DNA of 64,000 bases from assembly GCF_021462225.1 (NCBI RefSeq), contig NC_061816.1, forward strand, positions 10,751,390-10,815,389, read 5' to 3'. This DNA comes from Girardinichthys multiradiatus (taxonomy: Eukaryota > Chordata > Actinopteri > Cyprinodontiformes > Goodeidae). This document shows, in pieces, positions 35,096 to 47,329 of the stretch; position 1 is the first letter of the stretch, and every line of letters starts with the position of its first letter. The notes under the pieces are model-generated. The model was not told the origin of the DNA and made no database searches. It saw only the letters and a program-made list of their open reading frames with translations. A program made the translations under genes and the position numbers.

Positions 35096-38000
35096 CTCAC
35101 TGGTCAGCTGATCCCAAACAACAAGTAACTGACCACAAAAGTAAGTACCCTGTCCTGATCCAGTTAAACACTAAATTCCACATCTTTGATCCTAATGCAC
35201 ATATTCTATTCAAACTTAGGAGTGCTTCACACATTACAGAATTGGATATTCCACAAAATCCATTTAATCTTCTCAGGTTTTGACCAGTGTAATTGTGTTT
35301 TCATGGCAACATACATAGTGAAACACCAAACAGTGTGAAATCAGTTTAAGCAAAACACAACTTATCAATATTAATGATAATTGATATTGATAAGTTATTA
35401 ACTGTTTTACTAACTCAAAAAATAAACTCAAAAAAGTCCTGTTGAAATAGAAAAAAGTATCTGAAATCAAACTTCTTGTAGTTATTGACAGCAAATTATA
35501 TTAGAATTCACATATAAATTAAGTAACATCTGAGATTTGTAGCAATAATTGCAAATTCTATACAGTTTTATACTTTTATATTCATTGTTTGAAAGTGTGG
35601 TTAACATACATAAAACCAACACTAATTCTGCTTTGACTGTTAGATAAGATAACAGACCTAAGAAGTGTAAATAACCCTAATTATAGCGATGTCAACAAAT
35701 GCTTTGTTTGTCAAATTAAATACAATACAATTTATATGTTCAGGTTCCAGGACTTAATAGATTTTAAACCATCTAAAATTATGTATCAATCAAAACATCA
35801 CTCAGTAAGGACAATTTATGTGTCAAAAGCCTCCAGTAAGGCCTAATGTTATGTATGCAACACTGTGTTTTAGTTAAGAGTGAATCTATGTAATTCAAAA
35901 AGACTGTAAAATATTAATTATGTCTAAAATATTCTTTACGTTTCAATCCTTTTTAAAAGAAGTGGCATTATTCGGTTTAAATCTCTATGACTGTGGTGAA
36001 GGTTTCTACTTTTGTTTTGCTGCAGTTGTAGAAAATAGTCAGAAGAGGGCCAGCTGGCGGTGTCTAAATGGGCAGGTTTCTCTGAAATTCATACGGCTTG
36101 AAAAGATTAGCACCCATTTAGTACTTTCAGAATTTGTAAATTTTACTTAATTAAATAACAGCATCATGACTAAAATTAGAATGCCCATTTAATGCATTCG
36201 TGTTTTAAGTATTTATGCATTTCTGTATTTGTGAGCTCATGCTTTAACTGCTGCTTTACCATCTGCACTGGGGTATCACTAACACATAGTTATTTAAATA
36301 CCAGAAACAAAAGACACTATGTTTTTTTTTTTTTTCACAAACAGAATAAAGTTTTCAGAAATCCATGATGTCTGTTTAAAATCTCACTTCAGAAAATGCT
36401 TTTTCCCATTTAGACCGAGAGGGATGTTGTTTTGGTTAATTCTAATTGTTCCTGCAAAAAGAAAAAAAAACCTACTAAGAATTTGTCAATAAAATCTACA
36501 TATCTCTCTCTAGGTGGCGCCCTTTTCTTTACCTGGTGAGTCATGCACATTGACTGCATAAACTCTGCTGTGATCAAAATCTTCAGATAAATGTGCAATC
36601 CATTTGTTATGGCTACAAAACAAGCAGTGACTTGGACCTACACAGGTTTGCAGAGGTGAAGTGAAAAGACTCGTTAACAAGGAGAAGGAGAAATGGGCGG
36701 GGGAGATGACAGATGTGGGTGGGTGTTACCCAGACAGGAGTGTGAGGATAGCCGCCTTGGAAAAACGAGCTGGATGAGTCATAATTCACACATACACACA
36801 CGCACATTCGCGCCGAAACGGGGAAGACCACTGTTGCCCTGGCAACGAGTGATTAGTGACGCAGGTGGGTCTCCGAAAGGAAGGAGCGAACACCTGCTGA
36901 ATGCTGAGAGGACAGCACGCAGGCAGACACGCACATCTGGTTTCAGTTACATGGACCGTAGCTGTTTGTTGCTTCATCTGTCTCCTGTGATTGTGGGCTC
37001 GCCTCTGACCTTATCAGACAAGCAATCATACAGTTACTGTAAAACACAAACACCTGATCCTCAACCAACCTACTATCTTCCATTTTTGTTCCATCTTGCT
37101 AGTTAGCTCCTCTCCTCCTAGTTTTCCTCTCCCCATCCTTCATCTATCTTTGCAACATCACCAACTCAGCAGGGAAGAGGACAGAGGGAATGGAGGGACT
37201 GAATTATTCATTCTCAACACACCCCCCCCCCCACTGCCACACACACTTTTCTTCCATCTCCGTCTGCTCCCTCATCTTGAATACTCCTGCCCGTTTCTGC
37301 TTATTGTACCAATCCCCTTCTTCTCTCTCCAAAGGTTCACCATTACAAATTTGTCTGATGGGGGAAAACTGATGTTTATTATGCCTGTGAATAGAGCCAA
37401 CCATTGTATTAAGATAGCAAACACCATTAGGAATACACACGTGGAGTTGTTTTGCCTTTTAAAAAAAGTTTATCCAGTCTTTCATTATTAACTCAAAGCG
37501 GTATTGTTAGCTTGAGACCACTTCACAGAAAAAAAATACTTAACTTTCTTTTTGGCTTTATATGAGTTAATTTCTAGTGTTATTCTAAAAGTCTCTACAC
37601 TCATTTGTGTTTTTCTTGCAGCAATTTATTGCCTCATGTTGCACCTAGACTACTTTAAACAAAGTCTCAAGCTGCTGTCACACTGTTTCCTATCTTCTCA
37701 TGTATGGTGGAGTATTAAAAAAGACGTGTTAAGCAGGTGTAAACATAATAAAAAGGAAATGAATTTCTTGGAACATTAAGTCATCTTGATGTGCTCTCAT
37801 TCTGAATAGTGGACTTGCACTGGGATCAAGGGTGTGAAATTCTCAGTATTCAACTGCATCCGGACAGGGTTTGTTACTTTTACCACCCCTTTTTCCATAT
37901 TTAGGAATTATCATTTGGAGATTCAATCTCATTGCCCTGAGTACCCCCAAGTGGTCAGATAGTTACCTGACAGGATAATGAAAAGGCAGTAAATGTGGTC

Positions 38001-38255
38001 AGTTTAACATTTAGTCTCATTTTCACTTGCAAACAAAGGAAAGATTCTGGAAGAAAACTCCCAAAAGTTACAATTAAAATGTCTTATTAAGTTTTGGCAA
38101 CAGTGTGAAAAAATGTTATTATTATTAAATCCAATATAAAAACACCAACAGGGAAAATTATATAGGCCTGACAGACGTAAACAAGTAAGCAACAACCAGT
38201 CATAAGTTATAATTCCCCACTTTGGGTTGTGGTGGGTTGTGTGACGAAGCATACA
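35096..38255. other. Intronic DNA between exons 1b and 1a
   Basis: No gene recognised. C9 at about 37223 and T11 at about 36325 are simple runs. The block 36660-37000 is GC-richer and non-repetitive to the eye. Confidence 0.35.
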
Positions 38256-38449
38256 AACCTCAGATCTGAACATAACCACTTTTCTGCAGGTACTTCCAAA
38301 ACAGCAACCTTGATTTATTCGATCTTGCTAAGGTATTATCCTCACGATGGTGCTTGTGAAAGTTTATCAAACACAAAAAACCTGCACACAGCCACTGCGG
38401 GATGACAATACCCCCTCCTGGCGGCCGACCAGAGGAAAAAAAAGTTGAA

Positions 38450-38748
38450 CCCTCAAAATCAGAGATGAGTGAGGGGTCTAAAATGAAGCTCCGGAGGACC
38501 CAGGAGTGATCCTCTGGATTATATCCCTCCCGGTCCACAAGGTACTGAACACTACGACCCCTACACCGAGAGTCCACAATGAGGTGGACAGTAAAGGCGG
38601 GATGCCCATCGATGTCCCGGGCGGGTGAAGGGGTCAGGAAGGAGGGCAAAAAGGACTGGAAATAACGGGTTTTATTAGAGGAACATGTAATGTGGGATGG
38701 ATACGAAGGTGAGAGGGCAGTTTTAGGTGGATAGTGAAAAAGACTCAT
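38450..38748 (-). pseudogene. Gypsy integrase C-terminal chromodomain
   Basis: HLIVDSRCRGRSVQYLVDRE, then GYNPEDHSWVLRSFILDPSL, is the chromodomain carried by many gypsy integrases to target chromatin. FSSGRPPGGGIV marks the end of the polyprotein. The reading frame continuing to 38260 is past the natural stop region. Confidence 0.8.
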
Positions 38749-39024
38749 AATGGAATCGATCGTGAAAGAACCAAGGAACCTGGGTGCAAGTTTCTTTGAG
38801 TATGCTTTAATGGAAGTTCCTGAAGTTCCCGGAGGAAAGCCAAATCCCTTGACCAGCGAGTAGGTGGGAGCAGGTGTCCTTCTGTCTGCATATTTCTTGT
38901 TTTGGTGGGAGCTTTGTTGTAGGGCAGTTTTGGTTTGATTCCAAATTTGTTGGCAGTGGAGAAGATGGGTCTTTAGTGACGGAAGGATGGAGTCAGGGAA
39001 AGAGGCAGGGAGGAGTGAAGGCTA

Positions 39025-39874
39025 TTAGCTTATAGAGGCTTTGAAAGGTGAAACATACTCCATAACGTCTTTATTTAAAAAGGGGCCACCAGAAGTATCT
39101 ACGGAGCAGTGCAATGATGAGACTGGAACCTGGATAGCCAGAGAATTCGGATGAATGTGCCGACTGGATTGCCCGAGATCTGAGAATTCGGTCCTCCAGA
39201 TTCCAGTACAGGGCACCAATGACACAGGACTGGGGTATAATGAGGTCCGGTTCTTGGTCTTCATCTGAAACAGAAAATTGTCAGTAGAGAGCATCGATTT
39301 TGACGTTCTTAAAGCCAGGACAGTAAGTGATAGTAAAGTTGAACCAGGAGAAGAAGAATAACCAACGTGACTGACAGGAATTGAGAAGCTTAGCTGTTTG
39401 GATGTAGGCTAGGTCCTTGTGGTCCGTCCAGATGGTTATAGGTGGAGTAGTTCCTTCCAGCCAGTGCTCCCATTCACCCAGAGCCATTCTAATTATTTTC
39501 TGCTGGAGAAAACCTTTAGAATAAAAGGCACAGGGATGGGGCTTACCATCTGATGGAGACCGCTGGGAGAGGACAGCTTCGACCCCTATGTCTGAGGCAT
39601 CCACCTCCATGATGAACTGAGACTTGGGATCTGGAAGAATGAGTGCCGAGGAGAAACTTTTTTTTAGAGTGGTGAAGGTTCGCTCGGTTTCTTGGGGACA
39701 GTTGAAGGGTTTCTTGATGGGGGTGAGTGCTGTGAGTGGAGATGCAATGAAACTGTAATCACACATGAAGCAACGGTAGAGGTTGGCAAACCCAGGAAAT
39801 TGTTGAAGATGCTTTAGGTTGGTAGGCGTAGGCCAGTTCTGTACTGCTGTAATCTTACTGGGGTCTGGCTTCAC
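39025..39874 (-). pseudogene. Gypsy RNase H region and integrase N-terminal scrap
   Basis: PDPSKITAVQNWPTPTNLKH links the RT to RNase H. FIMEVDASDIGVEAVLSQRS (about 39600) has the first RNase H acidic region, and ITIWTDHKDLAYIQTAKLLN (39400-39450) a later one. From 39294 the frame changes and gives DVMEYVSPFKAS near 39050, the start of the integrase. The HHCC finger and DDE core are not present downstream. Confidence 0.78.
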
Positions 39875-40623
39875 CTGTCCACCCTCAAAAATGAATCCAT
39901 TAACCGGACATGTTTCATGTGTTCGTTGGGGTCTTTGGAAAAGATCAAGATGTCGTCAAGATAACTGAAAATAAACACGTTAATATAGTCTACAAGGACA
40001 TCTTTTACCAGAGCCTGGAAAACATCAGGGGCATTGGGTAAACCAAATGGCATAACTAGATACTCAAAGTGACCAATGGGGGTCTTGAAAGCGGTTTTCC
40101 ACTCATCTACTTCTCTGATCCGAACCAGATGGTAGGCGTTCCGTAGGTCCAGCATGGTGAAGGTAGTGGCTCCATGAACTGATTCAAAAGCTGAAGAAAG
40201 AGGAAGTGAGCATTTATTTTTGACTGTTATTTCATTTAAGTAATAATCTATGCAGGGTTTTAGGGTTCCATCCTTCTTTGCAATAAAGAAAAAAACAGCA
40301 CCTACTGGTGACGAGGAGGCATGGATTATGCCAACCTTCAAGGAGTCATGTACGCCCTGAAGGAGATCTATGGCGCAGTCATAAGGATGATGAGGGGGCA
40401 GTGAGAAAGCCAAACCTTTGCTGAACACTTTTTGGAGATCACAATACTCAGGGGGAACGTTGGAGAGATTAGGGGGCCGAATGAGGTTCGGCAGGGGAAG
40501 AAGAGGAAGGAACTGCTGAGCGAAAGCAAGATGCATGACAGCCTGGAGCTGTCGTGAGTCTGTCCAATTAATGTGAGGATTATAGGTCTTAAACCAATTA
40601 CCTAAAATCAATGGGGACTCCAT
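39871..40623 (-). pseudogene. Gypsy reverse transcriptase fragment
   Basis: RT motifs in order: [89 protein letters not shown] and the catalytic [11 protein letters not shown] near 39950. It ends prematurely at [12 protein letters not shown]: a small deletion with frameshift removes about 20 residues before the RNase H part. Confidence 0.85.
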
Positions 40624-40699
40624 TGTGGGAGATAAGAAAAATCAAAAATGAAATAAACTCATGATGGTTACCGGAAGTGACCAGTTCAAAGGGTTGGGT

Positions 40700-41030
40700 C
40701 TACTGGGAGACAGGATTAGAAGCACACCCATCCAATGCAGTGACCTTTATGGGTGAATGGAGTTCAGATCTGGTATTATATTTCAGAACCAGATCTGGGT
40801 TAGTAAAATTCTGCTCAGACCCTGAATCAAGCAGAGCCATAACAGTAATATGTTCCTGGTTAACACAAATGGTGGTTTTTAGAAGGAAATGAGGGTAATC
40901 GGTCTGATGGACTGCTCTCGCCAGCGACCCCTGTTCTATTGGGGGGCCAGATCTTTTGGGCGTACTGGGCAACTGAGACAAAAATGACCAGACATACCGC
41001 ACTGACTGTAGAGACAGCACGGACACCTAG
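40700..41030 (-). pseudogene. Gypsy gag zinc knuckle and protease, frameshifted
   Basis: Two frames. One has CGMSGHFCLSC (a C-x4-H-x4-C knuckle with a displaced first Cys) and then CPVRPK at 40965-41028. The other holds the aspartic protease, with MALLDSGSEQNF at about 40840 (the usual D-S/T-G active site). The frameshift between them lies near 40950-40970. Confidence 0.75.
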
Positions 41031-41074
41031 GGGACCTGTCCCATACGGGACAGTCGGGCTCTACCTATCTGCAT

Positions 41075-42450
41075 AGGATTCTAGAATTTAAGGATTCAAG
41101 GATTTTTATTGTCTTACCTGTTCACATTTACATGCTAAGGTACAAAATCCGGACTCAGGTCCCGGTTAAGAAGCCTAATACTTCAGTAAAAAGAAAGCTA
41201 AGTATAACATAGAAAGCTAAATCTAACATTAAATAGCAATTGGTAAATATATATGCAGCGAGGAGCAAAAAAAAGAAATATGCACAATTAAATAGTGAGG
41301 CTGAAATTAACTTTGCAAAGTACTATATCACACCTATAAGTGAGTGAAATATTGCACCTTTGACGGGTGAAGTGTTTAGTGCAGGTCAGTGTGTAGTGAG
41401 AGAGTCTAAAGGGTGTGGCTCGAGTTCAGCCGTCTGACAGCTTCAGGGAAGAAGTTGTTTCTAAACCTGGTGGTCTTGGTCTGAATGATCCACAGCCACC
41501 TGCCTAAGGGGAGGGGCTGAAACAGTCTGTGTGCGGGCTGGGTGGAGTCCTTCGTGATGTGTAGAGGTCTGTGATGGTGGGAAGACTGCTCCCCACAGTC
41601 CTCTCTACAGCCTTTACCACCCTCTGCAGAGCCTTCCTGCCATAAGGTGATACAGGTGCAGAGGATGCTCTCCACCGCACATTGGTAGAAGCTCCTCAGG
41701 ACTGATCTCCCAAGTCCATCATTCCTCAGTTTCCTGAGGAAGTAGAGACGCTGGTGACCCAGGTACCCGAAGCTAAGGAACACTTCCACAGCTGCTCCTC
41801 CGATGTGCAAGGGAAGAAGTAGGCGTTGTCCCTTCTGAAATCCACCACCATCTTCTTAGTCTTCTTCTCATTGATACAGAGGTTGTTTTCTCTGCACCAG
41901 CTGGTCCACGTCTCTGTATTTGGACTCATCATTATTTGTGATTCGTCCCAGTACTGCTGAGTCATCTGCAAACTTCACTGACAACTGGGATGTCTCACCG
42001 AGCAGTCATACGTCAGCAGAGTGATCAGGAGGGGGCTCAACACGCAGCCCTGGGGCAAGCCAGTGGTGAGGGTGATGGAGGAGGAAACAGTGTTGTGGAT
42101 CCTGACAGTCTGAGGTCTGATGGTCAGGAAATCCATGACCCAGTTCCCCAGTGTGGGTCTCGGGCCAAGAGAAGAGAACTTCTGCACTAGGGTCTGTGGG
42201 GTGATGGTATTGAAGGTTGAGAAGAAAATCCAGGAAGAGTAGACGGACGTAGGATTTACTACTCTCCAGATGGGTGCGGGCTGTGTGGACCATGAGATGG
42301 TGTCAGTGGAGCAGTTCTTCCTGTAGGCATATTTATGGGGGTGCACATTTACATCGAAGGAGTCCTTGATATAAGTCATGACCAGCCTCTCGAAGCACTT
42401 CATGACTGCTGGGATGACAGCTGCAGCATGTGTGAAACCCAAAACCCCTC
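41075..42450 (-). mobile_element. Rex1/L2-like LINE, 5'-truncated, inactive
   Basis: Minus-strand RT: AAVIPAVMKCFERLVMTYIK, HKYAYRKNCSTDTISW, FFSTFNTITPQTLVQKFSSL, and TTGLPQGCVLSPLLITLLTY (42030-42090), then NEKKTKKMVVDFRRDNAYFF (41815-41870) and TRFRNNFFPEAVRRLNSSHT near 41420. The 3' end is CAATAAAAATCCTTGAATCC (about 41085-41105). It contains several frame changes, and abuts the gypsy remnant. Confidence 0.85.
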
Positions 42451-42454
42451 ATGT

Positions 42455-43455
42455 GGCTGAATTAAAACATTTCTGCAAAGAAGAGTGGGCCAACATTCCT
42501 CCACAGCGAAGTAAAAGACTCGTCAGTTCTCACTAATACTTAATGGCAGTTGTTGCTACCAAGGGAGACACATCCACTTATTAGGTTTAGGGGACAATTA
42601 CTGTTTAACATTAGTGGTGGTTTGGATAGCTTCTTTTTCCCCTCACTGAATGTACTCATCATTTGAAAACAGTTTTTTTATTTGTTCATGTCACCTTCAT
42701 TCTGAAATTAAATGTGTTTAACAATCTGAAAATGTTCAGAATGACAAAAAAGAAGAAATCTGTAAGGAGGAAAATACATTCTAATAACACTGTGCTTGTT
42801 TTGCTTTCAACCTTTCTGCTGTTTCTTGTCTGTCTTTCCTCTGTTTATTTGCTCTTTTTTCTGAATGTGGCACCATGTGTTTGGGTTATTTATTTGCTGC
42901 CCAATTAACTTTAACTTCTTTCTGTAGCTGCTGGCTGAAGTAGCAGCTCATTATTCAAGTATGGTAACAGAAACTTCTTGTTGCTATGCAGTTAAAATAG
43001 ATGCTGTATTTTGATGTGAATACTTTTAATGCAGGATTTAGATTTGATGCATTTTTCTTGCCTCTGTTTTTCCACAGAGATAAGAGTTCACACACAGCTG
43101 CAAGAGCTGAAGATAACCAAAGCAACCAGCAACAATTTCCAACACAAAGCAAGAAAAAATGGAAAGATCTGCATCAGCGCTTTTAGATAATTGCTCCACA
43201 TCCACCCAACAAAGAACTCAGAACCCCAGCGGGTGGTTTGGAGACACAAGTGAGATAATTAGACTGAGGGAAGAACTTCTTCAAGCATCAAATCTGTAAA
43301 TTTAATGTCAAAAAATATTTAACATAAAAAGTCAGGAATATAGTTGTAGTTTTATCAGCCTTTAGAAATCTTTCAAATGAGTGTCAATAATTTTATAAAA
43401 CTGTCAGCATACAGGAATTTCTGCATGCTGTTTGGAGGGCTAACTCTCTGCTATG
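42455..43455. other. AT-rich DNA, nothing recognised
   Basis: No repeat family or gene identified. A poly-pyrimidine and A-rich mix with no domain in the open frames. Confidence 0.35.
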
Positions 43456-43457
43456 TT

Positions 43458-43615
43458 CAGCATCCATCCATCCATCCATCGGTTTCCACTTTTTCAAGAC
43501 AGGGTGTTGGTGAGAACAGGACCATGAGGGAAACCCAGACTACTCTCTCAAAGCAACAGTCTTCAATTCGTTCTGGGGGATCCCAAAGCGTTTTCAGGCC
43601 ACAACAGCCAGTTCT
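43458..43615 (-). mobile_element. Rex3 3'-end fragment
   Basis: On the minus strand the tail GGATGGATGGATGGATG at 43462-43478 is preceded by sequence parallel to 2800-2890 of the large Rex3 copy (GAGAGAGTAGTCTGGGTTTC; CTTTGGGATCCCCC). This is a strongly 5'-truncated Rex3 insertion of about 150 bp with the GATG tail that the copy at 1-2904 lacks. Confidence 0.65.
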
Positions 43616-44339
43616 TTTCCAATATATTGTGCAGCAAAGTGCACACATGGGGATAAATTATTAGATTTTGAGTTGGTTTATGAAATTTTTATTAATAAAT
43701 AAGAAGAAATACTCAATTATGAGAAACCTACTTGTTTGCTTGTGTTTCAGACAGCCTTATGGCAACAACAGGACAAACAGTTATTTCAGATGTTCAAGTT
43801 TAGAGGGCACTTGTGGCTGACTGAGGTCCAGCTGTTCATCTAATTGTACTGGTACCCCCCTAGGCAGGGTAAACTGGCCCAACAGCTTGCACAGTGTAAT
43901 TTCCTTCAGCTTCATTCATTCTCTTTATTTTCAACCACAACTATTACATCCATATTCAACATCTGTTCATTGCTAAAACCTCAAGTCTTTAATGTATTAC
44001 TGTAAAAAACACCATTTTCAGAAGAGTGTGGACCATTATACACAGATACTGTATGTGCTGAGCAGCACCTATGTATCAAAGATTCACAGCAATCCTGCCG
44101 AGACCTCTGGATTGCTTTGGGTAAATATGGACAGGAGCCCAAGTATTCCATAATAAGAGTAATATTTCAGTTTTCATAGCCCCTGAACGGTTTTACATTT
44201 TTTACACAGTACAGCTATAAAGTTTAGTGTGTTTTTTAGGAATTTTGTGGAATTATTCCGATATAAAAAGTGAAGCCGATAACGATATCCGATATTAATA
44301 TCGTTGTTATGGCAAATAACCCATATTTACTGATATTAT

Positions 44340-44955
44340 AGAGTCAACACCTGTTGGAGTTTGTCTATACCAGCTTTGCACCTGTAGAGGCTGAAGTTTC
44401 TGCCCATACTTATTTGTAGAAGAGTCTGAGATTAGATTCAATCACTTTTCAAATCTTGCCAGAGATCTTTAATTGGATTTAGGTCTGAACTTTGACTGAC
44501 CAAAACTCCTGCTGTATTTTTTGGATTGTCGTCTTGCTGGAAGATGAACCTCCACCTCAGTCTCAAGATTTTTCAGCCTCTAACAGGCTTTCTTCCAGGA
44601 TTGTCCTGTATTTAGCTCCATCCATCCTCCCATCAACCTTGACCACCTTCCCTGTCCCTGCAGAAGGAAACATCCCCATAACATGATGCTGCCACCACCA
44701 TGTTTCATGGTGGGGATGGTCTGTTAAGGTTTATGTGCAGTGGGAGTTTTCCTTCACACGACATTTTTAGTTGGGCAAAATGTTTAATTTTTGTCTTAAA
44801 ACTCTTTCTTTCTCTTTCTTCTGCAGGGATATACACTACCTTGTGTTGGCCAATCACATAAAATCCAAATAAACTGCTTTTGTAGTTTGTAGTTGTAATG
44901 TGACTTAATGTGAAAAAACGAGGAGTAAATACTTTAGCAAGACACTGCATATGAG
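44340..44955 (-). mobile_element. Tc1-like remnant (family A)
   Basis: TCTTCCAGGATTGTCCTGTA, ACATGATGCTGCCACCACCA then TGTTTCATGG, and the end AATACTTTAGCAAGACACTG match family A. The minus strand carries the C-terminal half of the transposase; the HTH part is deleted. Confidence 0.72.
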
Positions 44956-46434
44956 AGTTGTGGAGACTCGTATTGCTATCTAGCTGACATCTTTACCTTG
45001 AGGTGTGTTATAATTGAAGCAGGACAAAGCCAGACCTCGTTCTGCTTTTGATTTTAAAGCGGCAGAGCGTCTGGGTTTGACTGGCCTGCCTACAGTCCTG
45101 ATCATTCTACTGAAAGAGTAAGGAGGATCACCTTACAGCAATGACCAGGCTGTTAAGCAGCTAAAACCATATATTCACCAAGATAGGACCCAGATGTCCC
45201 AGAAAACACTGCAATAATTACTATCCTCAGTTCCCAACACTTAGAAATACAATTAAATGGAAGGTTTTGTTGCTTTTTAGAAATGCACTGTGTATAGTTG
45301 AACTGGGCAAGATCTCTGCTGATTTGCAAAGTACAATGATACAAACCCAAGAGGCCAGCTTAAGCTGCAGAAGTAAACACCAGATGTATCAGCATCAGAA
45401 AAGTCTAATATACAGTATATGTCAATGCTAATATATTTTCTCCAGCTCCCACTGTGTTTAGTGGGTCAGAAACTACATTTTTCCTTCAGTAACTGCACTT
45501 CTCTGCCTCAGGCTGAACCGGCCCAACGTGACGTCTAGGTTTTATCTTGCGTGGCTCCAAGATATTTACGTCACCATGACCTCCTGGCCCCAATGTAATG
45601 ACTCAAAACCAAGGCAGGACGTTGTCTTGTTGCAGCTGTGTCCTTGAAAGCAAGGCTGTCATTATGGTGGCCATGGAGGGCAAACCATGACAACAGCAAA
45701 ACCATAAACGCAGCAGAAGAGGAAGCAAAACAATCATCTGTCCTGAAAGGTGAGCTTGAAACAGAAGCTGTTTGAAATCTATGTAGTTTGTAAAAGAGGA
45801 AGGAAATGAACAAAACCTACAAAACCTTAAACCACCCAATACACTGCCTAAAACTCAGTGAAACAAACAAAAATTAAATCCTAATTTTACAAACTCAATA
45901 TAGGCAACATTTTCTGCTGAGATAAGATATTTCTAATAATTGTTTTTATATTTTTTTTGAATTGTCTGTTATGTTATGAACATTTGGCAAATATGCAAGT
46001 AAAGCGTGTTTTTGGATTAAAAAAACTACAGAGCCATGAAAAAGTACGTAAAGGTTTCAGATTAGAGCCGGACGATATCAGGAAAACATGCAATAAGCGA
46101 TAACGTTGGTGAATTTCTCGATAACTATGTGACTTGTGACAAAGAGGTAAGTAAACAGTGTCAATGTGTTTCATCTTTGGGTTAATGGCAAACATAGAAC
46201 ACAGATTATAAGTAGTGAATTTAGCTAAAGGAAAAAACTTAAAAGTTCATTATTTCCAAGAAGGTTTTATTGAAACTTCAGGATGAAATCTGCTGTTTAG
46301 GCAATGAAACAACATAAATAATTAGCTAACATTCATTGCAGTCCAGGCAGTTCTACTATTAATGTGATAACGATAAATTAGTGATAAACCATGCAGGTCT
46401 ACATCAGATTTAATACCTGATTTAAAAAACTTGA
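44956..46434. other. Intronic DNA with a possible low-copy repeat
   Basis: GAGCCGGACGATATCAGG (46066) and GATAACGATAAATTAGTGAT (46367) resemble the two ends of a fish repeat, and a similar CGATATCCGATATTAATATC phrase occurs at 44284. No classification made, no gene seen. Confidence 0.3.
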
Positions 46435-47320
46435 TCAAAACCAACCTGGCCCTATGAGAAATATGTTCCCCTTGTTAAATTATGATTCACTTTCACCAGC
46501 CACACTCAGGCCTGATTACCTGCAGAATCAACAAATCACTTAAAGAGTACCTGGTTAACAATATGAAGTAGGCTACAAGATCTCAAAATCAACATATCAT
46601 ACTCCAATTTAGAGAAATTCAAATATTAAAGAATAAATTCAGTCTGGAAAGCTTTACAAAGTGCTTTGTAATATTTGCCACTCCAGAGAACCACAGTGCT
46701 GTGAGAGCCATGATACACAAATGGACACAACATGAAACAGTGGTGAACCTTCCCTGAAGTGGCTGACCAACCAAATCTACTCAGAGAGAGGATCAACGAC
46801 ACATCCAGGAGCTCATAACCTAGAACATCTAAAGCCATGCAGGTCTCACTTGCTTGAGGTAAGGTCAGAGCTCATGGGTCAACTATAAGAAAAGCAATGT
46901 GTTAAAAAAAATGCATCCATGGGAGAGCTCCAAGGCCAAAACTATTGCTGATTTTGATGATTCCAAAAAAACTGGTGAAAATAGAAGTGGACATTTTTGG
47001 AAGGTGTGTTTAATTACATGTGGTTTCAGAAAAGAACATCATACCAATAGTCAAACATGGTGGTGGTAGTGTTATGGTGTGGGGTAGTTTCACTGCATCA
47101 GGACCTGGATGACATGAATTGTGCTATGTAGCAGACAACCTTGTAGGGTCCGGCCATCGGTTTCTGACCTTGAGCTCAGGGGCTCTTGGGTAAAGCAAAG
47201 CACAGCCGCAAATCCACATATCCATTGCATTTTATCAAACATAGCTAAAAACAACAAGAACAAAAGAATGTGGTGGCCTAGTCAAAGTCCAGACTTCAAT
47301 TTGTTTCAGATGTATATAGC
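46435..47320 (+). mobile_element. Tc1-like remnant (family C)
   Basis: CAGGCCTGATTACCTGCAG, AACAATATGAAGTAGGCTAC, CTCCAGAGAACCACAGTG, and GTCAAACATGGTGGTGGTAG with TATGGTGTGGGG are plus-strand segments of a fish Tc1 family. The last encodes part of the catalytic domain. Deleted internally, no intact frame. Inverted relative to 50985-51870. Confidence 0.7.
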
Positions 47321-47329
47321 AGTAACTAG

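Larger units (their letters stand above)
38390..41060 (-). mobile_element. Ty3/gypsy chromodomain LTR-retrotransposon remnant
   Basis: Minus-strand order: gag zinc knuckle (about 40960-41030), protease, RT, RNase H, then a chromodomain (38590-38480). The integrase core expected between RNase H and the chromodomain is missing. Frame breaks and an in-frame gap after the RT show it is inactive. The 5' gag and flanking LTRs were not identified; a LINE abuts the 5' side at about 41070. Same strand as fgf14. Confidence 0.87.

Noticed and set aside
43462..43478. CATC tandem run as a stand-alone microsatellite
   Set aside because: It continues into Rex3 3' sequence and is better explained as that element's tail.
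44250..46400. Repeated ATCGATA-like phrases as a regulatory array
   Set aside because: They resemble dispersed ends of a fish repeat rather than an ordered array; too few and too diverged to support a function.
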